A stretch of 64,000 bases of DNA. Origin: Cricetomys ansorgei. Its lineage: Eukaryota > Chordata > Mammalia > Rodentia > Nesomyidae. The position numbers and the translations under genes are program-made. The notes under the pieces were generated by a model, which made no database searches, was not told where the DNA came from, and saw only the letters and a list, made by a program, of their open reading frames with translations. The DNA is taken from the NCBI GenBank assembly GCA_026225945.1, contig JAMJFZ010000689.1, positions 62,001-126,000 on the forward strand, read 5' to 3'. Positions 1 to 10,945 of this stretch are shown here, piece by piece. Position 1 is the stretch's first letter, and each line of letters begins with the position of its first letter.

Positions 1-270
1 ATGCTGTGATAACCTTCTTACTAGGATATCATTTATTTACAGTGTTGATGTCACATCATCACAATTATGATGTCATTTCTTTTAATTATGATGGCATATA
101 TTTACATTAATGATGATGTCACATAATACACATTATGATGTCATATACTTCCAATCATCGGGTGATTTAATTTCAATTATGATGACAAATCCTGACATTT
201 ATTGCATCACAGCAACCCACTCATGATGTCAGTTCCTTTCAGTTATGCTGTTGTATACTTCTTTGATGAT
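1..270 (+). repeat. CRE-like minisatellite, block tail
   Basis: End of a satellite block, equivalent to about 15690-15955, 39930-40198 and 50700-50965. It holds the 22-bp GATGTCA monomers and breaks off where segment A begins. Confidence 0.9.
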
Positions 271-1537
271 GCCAAGTGTAGTGAACGCTCTGTTTCACAA
301 AGTTCCAGTGCTAGGATGACCTTGATTGACCCTTCACTGCCCTTGACAGAAATTCCCTAGCAACTTCCTCTGATATTCTTTACTGTCAAAGGCCACTCAT
401 CGAAAGATAGAGTTGGAATAATGTAACAAATGCCGGTGTTAATAAAAATGGAACTAATGGCAGGACGTAGGGAAATACAAATATGCAGAAATTTGAGTCT
501 TCCATAGAGTCTAGGACTGAGATATACATTTAGATTATTAATAAATGATATTAGTAAGCATAAGACAGGAGGTGGAAGAGGAATTATTAAAGAAGAAATA
601 AACTGGAGAAATTCTAGAAGCTGATGAGCTATAACTGGATCATCAGGTTTTCATGTCCAGCTTCAGAAATAAAGAATTAATATGGGCAGTGAGAGAGATC
701 ATGTACTTAATGATAAGCCTTGGTATGTTCCTGAAAATAAAGTAAGCAGTTCTAGGAGTCCTATTGTCTTTTTAACCTTTACAGGACTGAAATAAAGATA
801 GGGATTGTATTGAAACAAGAGTTCATGACAGAGTCACAGAAAAGGACATTTCAGCTCAATGAACTGCCTGTCCTCCTGATCAAACATGTCAAATCAGGAC
901 TTTTCTTATAGTATGAAAAGACAAACAGCAGACGGCTTTCGTTTTTTAAGAATCAAAGGAACGGATGGTGGTCTTATGTTAAACAGAACAGAGAAAGGAA
1001 AGAATTTAACAAGGGTTAAAAGTGACTTTTGTTAAAAAAATGTTTGATGTAACAGGCATTATAATCCATTAACTCTATGTTCAACTTAAACAGAGTCAAA
1101 CTCAAATAGCATCATCCTCTCTAGTATTTCTTTAACCACAAGGCTTTATGACATCAATTTTAAGGAGAAAGATGTTGAGTTAAAAGAAAACTGATTTTTA
1201 TCATAATGTTAGCTTTTAGTTTTGACAAAATTTGCTATTTGCATGCTTTGTTGATTTTAATATACTCATGTAATCAAGGAAGACTTTACAAAAATGACTT
1301 CCAGAGGGTATGTAATCACTGATCAAAGTCTTAAAGGAAATGATTTTGTGCATAAATAAAGCCTTTGAGAGTCACAAATTTTCAGAATAGGTCAAGCCAT
1401 ACTGAGATGTGCTTTTTCTCTGTCAGTCTCTTATAAAACAAAACTGAATGGTGTCCTGCATCTGATTCTTCCCTCACCACTCTTTCATCCATCCACTTTA
1501 AGCTCTGCCCTCACCAAGGCTGGACCTCAGCAGTTCT
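271..1537. repeat. Segment A, unit 1
   Basis: Unique-sequence island of about 1.26 kb inserted in the satellite, with no long reading frame on either strand. Near its right end is a TATAAAA (1432-1438) that is shared by units 1-4. I see no recognisable transposon ends, terminal repeats or target-site duplication, so its origin is unknown. Confidence 0.8.
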
Positions 1538-2594
1538 GAGTATGATAGCATATACTTAAAATGTTGATCTGACACCATCATGATTATGATGAAAGTTTCT
1601 ACCAAATATAATGCCATACCTTTCTTATTACAATGCTGATGTCACAGAATCCACATAAAGAAGTCATTTCTTTGCAATTATCACATCATTTCCTTCCAAT
1701 TATGAAAATATGTCACATCCTCAAGGTGTAATTGATGGTGTAATTTCCTTCCATTTTTGCAGAAATATCTTCCTTATTTTGATAGTGTTGAAGTCACATC
1801 ACAGTTGTGATGTCATTTTCTTACAATTGTGATGACAAATGTTTACATTCATGATGTCACGAAATCCACATTATGATATCAGTCTTACAATGATCAGATA
1901 ATATGTTCCAATTATGATGACCTTTTCTGGCAGTAACTTTGTCACATCATCCAAATTATGATGTCTGTTCTGTCCAACCATGCTTTCATGCATTTCTTAT
2001 TATGGTGCCATATATTTACATCGTTGACCTCATGTCATCACGATTATGGTGTCTCTTTCATCCAATCATTATTACATATTCTTACATTGATGTTTACACA
2101 TCCCTCTAATTATGATGTCAATTTCTTTTCATTATGATATCACATATTCACGTGGATGACGTCACATTGTTACTATGCTGTCAGTTTCTTTCCAAAAGAT
2201 TTCATTTGTTAACACAGGTGATGTCATATAAGCCAAATTATGATAGCATATTCTTCCAATTCTCTAATCATTGTCTTCCACTTTTGATATCACATACTTG
2301 AATTGATAGTGTCATACCATCCCAAATATTATGTAAACTTCTCCCAATTATGATGTCATCTCCAAATTGTGATGTGTATTTACATTTTTTATCTCACTAC
2401 ATCACAATTATTATGCCATTTTTTCTAATTATGATGACATATATTTTACATTGATGATGATGTCATGATGTCCACATTAAGATGCTCTATCCTTCATTCA
2501 ATCACATTTTTCTTCTAATTGTGATGACGCAGGCGTAGGTTGTCAGTGTCAAATCATCAAAATTGTATCACATATTTACATTGTTGATGTCACA
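1538..2594 (+). repeat. CRE-like minisatellite between A and B, unit 1
   Basis: Degenerate 22-bp monomers of the GATGTCA family. This block lies between segments A and B and is the one that holds the conserved E-box plus perfect CRE pair (2149-2164). It is more degenerate than the blocks after P. Confidence 0.9.
2149..2164 (+). promoter_or_regulatory. E-box plus perfect CRE, unit 1
   Basis: CACGTG at 2149-2154 and the palindromic CREB/ATF site TGACGTCA at 2157-2164, two bases apart. The surrounding satellite has TGATGTCA instead. Binding is an inference from the motif only. Confidence 0.45.
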
Positions 2595-2699
2595 GAAGAC
2601 TGCAGTGATCAACAGTGTCTCAAGACCTTCAATCCCCAAAGACATAAGAACCAACATATGAAATGTAGAGTGTAGCAGTATGTTGACAAGTGAGCTCAC

Positions 2700-2808
2700 C
2701 TAGGACAACAAAGTGGCATAATGATAGATGAAATCCCTGCCAGACTTTAGCTGAGGGAACCACTGTCATGGCAAGCACCATGCTGAACAGAGGAAACTTG
2801 AGTGCCAC
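2700..2808 (-). pseudogene. Signal-peptide-like exon, start lost, unit 1
   Basis: Equivalent of 27295-27403. The start codon position reads GTG, while the rest of the frame and the GTGAGC donor are intact. Internal ATGs exist but would cut off the beginning of the putative signal. Confidence 0.25.
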
Positions 2809-3802
2809 TGCTCAGGTGTTTTTATTGATATAGAATTGCTCAGGTGTTCTACTAATTGCACATGCAGAGCATGTCCAAACAAACATCCCCCACATAAATC
2901 CAACACTTGCAGACACTACAAAACACCAAGACCTAGGCTGACCCTCACCCAACAGTGCACAAAATTATTTTAAACATAACTAAAAATAAACTTCCACAAT
3001 TATAGAGGAATATAAAATATACTTGAGTATAAAATATACAAACAAAACAACAACAACAACAGAACTACAAACCTACAGCATCTCAACTGCTCGCTGCCTG
3101 TTGGTTGCATGAGAGGGAATCATAAGAATTTTTCTGGGGTCATCAGGAAACTTTTATGATCTTACAGTCACAATTTAATTGCGGTGTTTCGGTGTCTCTG
3201 ACTCTTTTACCTGCACTTGAGATATTTTGACTCCTACTGGTTTGACTCATCCAACCATGATTTGAGTGTTTGTGCCTAGTCTTATTGTATACTTTTATAC
3301 TGTATTCTGTTGATATCCTTGTGAGACCTGTTCTTTTCTGATGGGAAATAGAAGACCAGTGCATCTGTGAGGGAAGAGGGCATGGATAGGTAGAAGAAAA
3401 AAAAACTGATGTCATGATGTATTATTGTATGAGAGAAGAATACAATAAACAAACAAAAATGCTGAGAAGATGCCACATTAGAGGAAAACACCTACCTCAT
3501 CAAAAAGGCCTAGTTTAAGAAATGAGTTCAAAATCTGGTGAAGACATACACAGTGGAGAACTTACCCATTGTGGATACCTCTGAAGATCAAGGTTTCCAT
3601 TCCATAGTGACAATTCATAGGAAACAAGAATTTCTCCACCAAAATTCTTTGATCAACTTATACACAACTGTAACCTATGCCAGCTGGCATTACTACCTTT
3701 ACTTCTAATGTCAGATGTGAAATCAAGCTTTCAAGACTTTAGCAATGGCTTTATTTAAACCAACATATGCTGAAATGAAAGGTTGTAGCAGATACTGATG
3801 TT

Positions 3803-4688
3803 GAGTTAAACAAAACAAAAACAAAACCAAGAGCAACAGCATCTAAGCTGCTACATTCCTGTTGGCTCTTTGACAGGGGATAATGAGAATCTCATTGGTG
3901 TCATGAGAAAACCATTGTGATCTCATACACAGTAACAAGTTAATAAACTTTCTAGTGTCACACAGTTCCCACTCACTCATGACACTTCACTATAAACTTA
4001 TTTACTTTTTCCAAAATCACAAGTCTATCTTTGAGTTCTAACTCCTTTTTACTTCTCTTACCAACAATTTGGTAAAAATGGGCTCTGTAAAGCACTCAAG
4101 TGAATGAAGGTATTACATTGCCAGTCTACTAGATTCATAGATTCTTAGACATATTTCAGATATTCGTGCTTTCATATCACTAGACTGGAGATGAACACCA
4201 ATCTGTGTTCTGCCTTCAGATACTTCCCACTCAAAAGGACACATGTTCTCTTTAACATGCTCTTTTGAATCGCAGAACCAAAACCCAGTGGAAAGATGCA
4301 AAGCAGTTGAGGAAATAGGGTTACAAATATCTCTTCCTGAACAAACACACGAAAACTGAGATACACACACACACACACACAGACACACACACACACACAC
4401 ACACACACGAGATACCTAAGATGGCATACATGCTGACAAATATCCACGCTTCTATTGATTCACTAGCACAGGTACCAAGAACAAATACTTATTTGTGGAT
4501 TCCTGGAAAATTGCCATTTTACCTTGGGAAAAGCTTTTCAAATGCAATCCCAAAGTCTTCGACAATCTAAGGAATAAACTGCAAAAGCTGCTTCCTCACT
4601 ATTGATATCTTTGGGAATGACCAGAGAAAAAGACAACACTCTTGGTTCCTTCTAGACATTCTGCCCACCACCACTCTCCTGTACAACA
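3803..4688 (+). repeat. 0.88 kb tandem copy, first
   Basis: CA-bearing sub-block of segment B, from the A-rich 'gttaaacaaaac' run to 'ctcctgtacaac'. Its variants (for instance 'catgagaaaacc') match unit 2. Confidence 0.85.
4362..4408 (+). repeat. CA microsatellite
   Basis: Dinucleotide run with one AGAC interruption near 4380. In all units it lies after the same flank ending 'aactgagatac'. Confidence 0.95.
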
Positions 4689-5567
4689 TTAAGTAAAACA
4701 AAAGAAAAACAAAAATAAACCCAAGTACCACAGCATCTAAGCTGCTACATTCCTGTTGGCTCTTTGACAGGGGATAATGAGAATTTCATTGGTGTCATGA
4801 CTAAACCATTGTGATCTCATACACAGTAACAAGTTATTAAACTTTCTAGTGTCACACAGTTCCCACTCACTCATGACACTTCACTACAAACTTATTTACT
4901 TTTTCCAAAATCACAAGTCTATCTTTGAGTTCTAAATCCTTTTTACTTCTCTTACCAACAATTTAGGTAAAAATGGGTTCTGTAAATAACTCAAGTGAAT
5001 GAAGGTATTACATTGCCAGGCTACTAGATTCATAGATTCTTAGACATATTTCAGATATTCGTGCTTTCATATCACTAACCTGGAGATGAACACCAATCTG
5101 TGTTCTGCCTTCAGATACTTCCCACTTAAAAGGACACATGAGTTCTTTAACATTCTCTTTTGAATTGCAGATCCAAAACCCCGTGGAAAGATGCAAACAG
5201 TTGAGGAAATGGGGTTTCAAACATCTCTTCCTGAACAAACACACCAAAACTGAAATACACACAGATACATACACACACACACACACACGAGATACCTAAG
5301 ATGGCATACATGCTGACATATATCCATGCTTCTATTGATTCACTAGCACAGGTACCAAAAACAAATACTTATTTGTGGATTCCTGGAAAATTGCCATTTT
5401 ACCTTGGGAAAAGCTTTTCAAAAGCAATCACAAAATGTTCGACAATCTAAGTAATAAACTGCACAAGCTGCTTCCTCACTATTGATATCTTTGGGTATGA
5501 CCAGAGAAAAAGACAACATTCTTGTTTCCTTCTAGACATTCTTCCCACCACCATCCTCTTTTGTACA
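4689..5567 (+). repeat. 0.88 kb tandem copy, second
   Basis: Extra copy of the same sub-block, found only in unit 1. It begins with 'attaagtaaaacaaaag' and 'aaacccaagtaccacagc', and has 'catgactaaacc', as unit 3 does at 28383-28505 and unlike the first copy beside it. Confidence 0.85.
5256..5288 (+). repeat. CA microsatellite (second copy, unit 1)
   Basis: Shorter run interrupted by AGATACAT, in the extra 0.88 kb copy. Confidence 0.9.
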
Positions 5568-6339
5568 ACCAGAATCCAGGACCTATTTTACTGCTGAACG
5601 CTGAATTGTATGCATTTTGGCCTGCTATGAATTCTCACCAGGAGTAGGCCATGTAATTCAATTGACTGATAAGCTGCTGTTCACACAGATGCCAGTCTAC
5701 TTCGGTCAATATGCTAGACACAAGAATAGACCATTGTACTGTCTATAAATAATACTTATCTCTCTGATCCCATTCATTATAACCTGTATCATTCTGAGCT
5801 TCTGTTGATGGTTGTGATTGCATGGGGCACACACCAAAGATCGATCATTGGTAATTTTTTTTAAAAAAGGAGGGGACAAGTAATAAGTCTGGTATCCTAA
5901 TAAATTACATACATGACACCATGTTCCAGGTTTTCTGTACATTTTGAGGCTTGACTTCCTTTCTAGGGAGAGTACACAGTATGTATGTTTACTCACTACA
6001 TCATGGGAATTATAACATCTATCCCCTACCAATGATTAGAATTAGCTAATGATTTTATATACTCAGTCACAAGGATGGGCAATTATACTAATGAGAATAC
6101 ATGCTTCTGAAGATCGTACAACCACTATCAACCAGTGGGCTCCTCTTCAGGGTTGTGATTGCATGGGGATTCCACCATAGAACAATCTTTCTTATATAAG
6201 CTTTAAGGTGGCAAGAAGCAGAGGAGCTGAACTTCATCTACAACAGACAGAATATACTCCCTGAATTCTGAACAATCCAAGGCTTGCATTATGATCAGGG
6301 GAAGAACACATTATGTGTGATCTTAGGCAAATTTGTGAA

Positions 6340-6839
6340 TTTTTTGCGTCGCAGGCACTACCATGGATTACAATAAAGTCCTATGATACCCATTCTTCTA
6401 CTGTATTCAGGGAGTAACTTGCCAAAAAGAATGAACACATGACATGAAAATATGATAGCTCAAAGCATTTCTCAACCTGGATCCTAGTATTCATCCTGGG
6501 GAACTTGACCTAGTGCGGTTAAGTAACACCAGATTTAAACTGATTCAACTATTCCAGGAGTCATATTTTCTATATAAGGCACACAGCAATGAAACCTGAA
6601 AAAAAGCAAACTCTTTCTCCTTCATTGATTTATAATATCCTTTATTCCCTATATGAAGGTTTCCGGTTCTATAATTTTCTCAAAGAATAATCAAACAACA
6701 TTCACTGGAACCAAAGACAGAGAAGACATCCCAGAATGAAATTGCAAAATCCTGATTTCTACATGGTATAGGACCCTCAGCTGTCATCATGGCCCCATGT
6801 TTAACTGTCACAGGATTCATCTACCTGCAAATAGAAAGT
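6340..6839. pseudogene. Cassette D, gutted copy, unit 1
   Basis: Only the outer ends of cassette D remain. Sequence matching the left part of D (as at 44560-44899) is joined at 6703/6704 to sequence matching 46172 onward. The AT-rich tract and the exon-like region are gone, and a further deletion of about 55 bases lies near 6812. A TATATAAG at 6193-6200 just upstream is private to this unit, where the others have a T run. Confidence 0.6.
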
Positions 6840-9240
6840 AGCTTGCCAAGGAGGCAAGCATGAAATACCAAGGTGGAAAAAAGATGCCTGGAAGGCTTTC
6901 TCAACTGTGATCACTTCATTCCTCCTGGGAATCTAGACCAAGGTGGAGTGAAGTGACCCCAGATTAAAAGTGGGTCAGCTAGCCCAAGAAACATTTTTCC
7001 TAGATAAACCACATAAGCAGTGTAAGTGGACACAGGAAACTCTTCTGATTCACTAAATTTAACCTCCATTGTATACCTTCATAGAGATCTCTGCTTCTCC
7101 TCATTTTCACCATGAAGAAAGTCTTAAATGTCTGCTTACTAAAGCTAGCTGTGGCAAATGCCCAATCTACAGACCAAGGCACAGTGCTCACAAAACCTTG
7201 TATTAGTTCTGGTTTGTTGCCTAAACATTATCTGACACTTAAGTGGACCATGATACAGCTATCATAAGAGAGGACATTTAAAACAAATAAAAACAAAGAT
7301 AGCAAAGAGGAAAAAAGCAATGAAGAAAGAAAAAAGCAAAAAGAAACTATACAGAGGCAGAAAGGAACATGAATTAGAAAAGAACAAAGGATAAATGATG
7401 GGAAGTAGATAGTCATCTATGTAGGAAAGAAAACAGGGTGAATGGCAAGGACAGGTAATTGGGAAGGTTTTATTTATGTAGTTAGTGATGGACATTCTTC
7501 TCTATAGAGTTAACTTTAGGTGAAAAGAAATAATGAGAAAAAAAGAAATGAATGAGAAATGAAGTGAATACAAGTGTTTTGTTAAGATCAAAAAGGGTGG
7601 TTTACTCTAATAATAGTATATTCTCAAAAATGATATTGAGTAATTACTATTTCTCGTACCTAGGGAAGGCTATTTCTTCCACTCCAAAATTTCTTCCTTT
7701 CTGTAGATCTTTATTTAGGACTGTGGTCTTTTGCTGTTTCATTTTGCCTATCTATTGTTAGGATTTTCTAACTTCGGTTTAGGCTGTCATTCATGTCAAC
7801 TTTTGTTAGAGTGGATAGAAGAATGAGGGTACGTGGGAAGTTTTGGAGGGAACAAATAGAAGTTGAAAATATGATTATCTTAAAATCAAAAAATAAAAGC
7901 AAAAACAAACATTGAAGGGAAGAACTGTATGTTTCCACATGGATGAGCTTGGGCCAAAATTAGCAGAACATGTAGTGTTCCATAAATGAGTTATGGGTAC
8001 CTGTGGAGAGCAGAGAAAGCACCTTGGGACATTGAATGGGGCTGTGTGAATTTGAGATATCTATGTTTTCTGCTAGGAAGTCAGGAATGGAGCCCATCAA
8101 CTATCCCCCTTTCCCAAGCCCCAAAAGTTAGACTGTTGTGTGAATATTGTTTTGCATCCCTGCTAAGCTTTTTGTCTCTATGAGGTCAAGAATTCTAGAA
8201 CACCACTTACCTCAAGAAACTGCACTTTTCACCAGGGTAACCAGACCTTGGGCAGAATAAGCAGTTGGGGTGTCCTGGAGGAAGAAAACTTCCCTTGGAT
8301 CCAAAGTAAAGTAGTGTTTGCATTACCATGACAATTCTGATTTGGGGTAGCATTTCACCTGGAATGTCATAAGACATGCTGCTTATAACATAGGTCCACT
8401 TACTGGGATCTATGCAGAACTGCTTACCATAAGAGTCCCAGTTGCAAACCACTCACTATTTTAGGCAATTCTGCCAAGTGATGTTTTTCCAATCTTGGTA
8501 AATGGTCTTGGGAAGAATATTGAACAGAATCTCATTTTCAAGGATCAGATATACTGTCTAGTAAAATGGCATGTCAATCCTAATTTCTTACACATTATGA
8601 AAACTGAATGGAAATCCATTCTTAGGTGGATGAAGATACAGAATCCTGAGGTATAATGTCATTGACACTGGGTCAAAGTCAGAGCTGAGATGCCCCCAGC
8701 ATGGAATAACAATTCCTGAATTGTACAGGGTGCAGTACTCGAAGCTGTGGTTTGGCCCTATTTAATTTTGACATACAAAGCAGTCAGTCTTCCCTGGTGG
8801 ATAATGACACAGTGAACCCAGGCACCCAGAAAATATAAATATTAGAAGTTCAAAGAGGCTATAGTAGTGAAAACACCTACCTCATCACCCAGAAACCATT
8901 CTATGAAATAACTATAGCTTATGAATACTAGTACACAATGTCAAACTCATCTTGTTTTCGATACCTCAGAGGCCTTCAGCTTTCTATACAAAGTTGAAAA
9001 CCTTGCATGAGAAGATATCCACAGACTACAGCCTATGTTACCAGTGAACCTTGCCTTGGGTACTAGTGAGAGGTACAATTTAGCATCCAGGACTTGTGTC
9101 ATAGTTTTATTGGAAACATCATCACCAAAGTAGAAATGCAGAAATTCACCAATGCAAAAATGTAGAAATAAAAGTTGTTATAGGATATTTTGGAGGCATG
9201 CTAATACCCAAACATCACAAAGATTCAAAAAGCAATAGAA
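6840..9240. pseudogene. Cassette D', unit 1
   Basis: Diverged paralogue of cassette D. Correspondence runs from the left edge (the 'cattcttctac' and 'agtagcttgcc' words) through a purine-rich stretch (7270-7470) to the exon-like region from 8077 after TTTTCTGCTAG. On the minus strand an open frame at 8207-8452 includes a 148-nt stretch (8211-8358) with an acceptor-like and a GTAAGT donor edge, coding GEMLPQIRIV and, near its end, GYPGEKCSFLR. The right end (8870-9180) resembles part of segment B near 3490-3800. Possibly one exon family on the minus strand, but the product is unknown and all frames are short. Confidence 0.45.
8211..8358 (-). other. Candidate 148-nt minus-strand exon in D', unit 1
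   Basis: Read on the minus strand the stretch is preceded by TTCCAG at its 5' edge and followed by CTTGAG|GTAAGTGG. One frame is open throughout and carries three Cys in its second half. The equivalents 33252-33399, 47736-47883 and 59326-59473 have the same length and the same open frame. Because the units are recent copies, this shows only that no frameshift has occurred since amplification. Confidence 0.25.
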
Positions 9241-10945
9241 TTATATGCCTATTTCATTCTTCAACATAGTTACAAATGAACTCAAAAAAATAATCACAAA
9301 ACACATCCAAAAACACATTAAAAAGATTATTCACCATGATTGAATAGCCTTGATCCCAGAGAAGAAGGGATCATTCAATATAAGAAAACAAGTCAATGTA
9401 ATCCACTGCATAAACAAATTAATAGAAAAAAAACTACATGATCATCTCACTACAATGTGCAAAAGCTTTTGATAATATCAAACAACCCTTCAAAATAAAC
9501 CTTATGGAGAGATTGAGGATAAAAAGCCCATACCGAAACATAATAAAGGTAAGTAACAGCAATCCTACTGACAACATCAAATTAAATAGAGGAAAATTCA
9601 AAGCAATTTCACTAAAATCAGAAGGAAGATCGGGCTGTTCCCTCCATTTATAAATATTGAATACACTACTTAAAGTACAAGCAAGAACAATGAGACAAGA
9701 GAAGGAGATTAAGGGGATATGAATTCACAAGGAAACAGTCAAAGTATCCTTATTTGCAGATGAGATATTATATATAAATGACCTCAAAAACTGGATCAGA
9801 GAACTCCTATAGCTGGTAAACAACTTCAGTGAAATGGCTGGCTACAAGATAAACTAAAAAAAAATCTGTAGCCCTCCTATATACAAATGACAAATAGAGA
9901 GAGAAAGAATTAAGAGAAATAATACTCTTCACAATAGATAAATAACATAAGGTATCTTTGGCAACTCTAACCAAGCAAGTGAAAGATTTGAATGACAAAA
10001 TCTTTATGTCCTTGAAGAGGGAATTTGAAGATCTCAAAAGATGGAAAGAAATCGCATGCTCCTGAGTTGGTAAGATTAACATAGTAAAAATGGCCACTGT
10101 ACTAAAAATAATCTAAGGACTCAATGCAATCCCTATCAAAATCCCAATATACTTCTTTAGTGACATTAAAAGGGCAATACACTACTTCATATGTAGAAAT
10201 AAAAAACTTTGGATACCTAAAAAATCCTGAAAAATAAAAAACTTCTAGAGGTATCAAGATCCCTGATCTTAATCTGTACTACAGAGCCATAGTAATAAAA
10301 ACTTCATGGTATTGGCACAAAAACAGACATGATGACCAATGGAACGGAATAAAGGATACAGATATATATCCACACACCTATGGATACCTGATCATTTATA
10401 AAGAAGCTAGAAAAATACAATGACAAAAAGGAAGCAGCTTTAACAAATGGTGTTTGTCTAATTGGATGTCTGAGATAGAAGAATGCAAATAGATCCATAT
10501 CTATTATTGAGTAAAACCTCAAGTCCAAATGGATCTAAGTTCTCAATATAAAACCAGATATACTGAATCTGATTGAAGAGATAGTAGGAATAGCCTTGAG
10601 AGCAGTGGCACAGGAGGCAACTTTTTTAATAGAACACTGAAAGGTCAGGAACAAAGATCAAAGATTAATAAGAGGACCTCATGAAACTGAAAAGCTTCTG
10701 TAAGGAAAATGACATTGTCAACAGGGCAAAACAGAAGCCTACAGAATGGGAAGATATTGGCCAACTCCAATTCCAATAGAGAGTTAACATACAAAAAAAT
10801 AAAAAATGCAAGAATCTACATGTCAACAAAACAAATAACCCAATTAAAAATGCGATGCATATCTAAACAAAGAATTCACAAAAGAGGAATCTCAAATGGC
10901 TGAGAAACACTTAAAGAAATGTTCAACATCTTTATGTATCTGGGA
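9241..10945 (+). mobile_element. LINE-1 ORF2 fragment, unit 1
   Basis: About 1.7 kb matching the rodent L1 ORF2 nucleotide sequence from within the reverse transcriptase to the C-terminal region ('gctgagaaacacttaaagaaatgttc'). Both ends are truncated: there is no 5' UTR, ORF1, 3' UTR or poly(A). The frame is broken by many stops. Motif A reads SLQCAKAFD where active L1 has SLDAEKAFD, and the FADD box reads FADE (9753-9764), so both catalytic Asp positions visible here are altered. An old, inactive insertion relative to the array. Confidence 0.9.

Larger units (their letters stand above)
2595..6339. repeat. Segment B/C, unit 1
   Basis: Non-satellite region from the end of the satellite to the start of cassette D. 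It holds, in order: a dead minus-strand signal-peptide-like exon (2700-2808), a CAA-rich run (about 3045-3061), two related sub-blocks beginning 'acagcatct' near 3078 and 3837 that look like ancient duplicates, an extra tandem copy of the second one, two CA microsatellites and a run of T and A. Minus-strand donor-like GTAGGTG and GTAAGT occur near 3491 and 3565. No complete gene is recognisable. Confidence 0.7.

Noticed and set aside
1..270. Regularly spaced repeats suggestive of a CRISPR array
   Set aside because: Monomers are degenerate and spacers are themselves repeat subtypes. The context is eukaryotic and there are no cas genes.
4113..4447. Minus-strand frames with long CVCVCV runs (also near 20000, 28800, 43400 and 55000)
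   Set aside because: The VC repeats are the CA microsatellite read on the minus strand. Two overlapping frames are both open, and tract lengths that are not multiples of three change the frame between units.
7270..7470. Purine-rich A/G stretch in D' as a functional triplex or promoter element
   Set aside because: Low-complexity sequence without mirror symmetry that I could verify. It corresponds in position to the AT-rich tract of D and is more simply diverged simple sequence.
9241..10945. Active retrotransposon or reverse transcriptase gene
   Set aside because: Both ends are truncated, there are many stops, and the visible catalytic Asp positions are changed.
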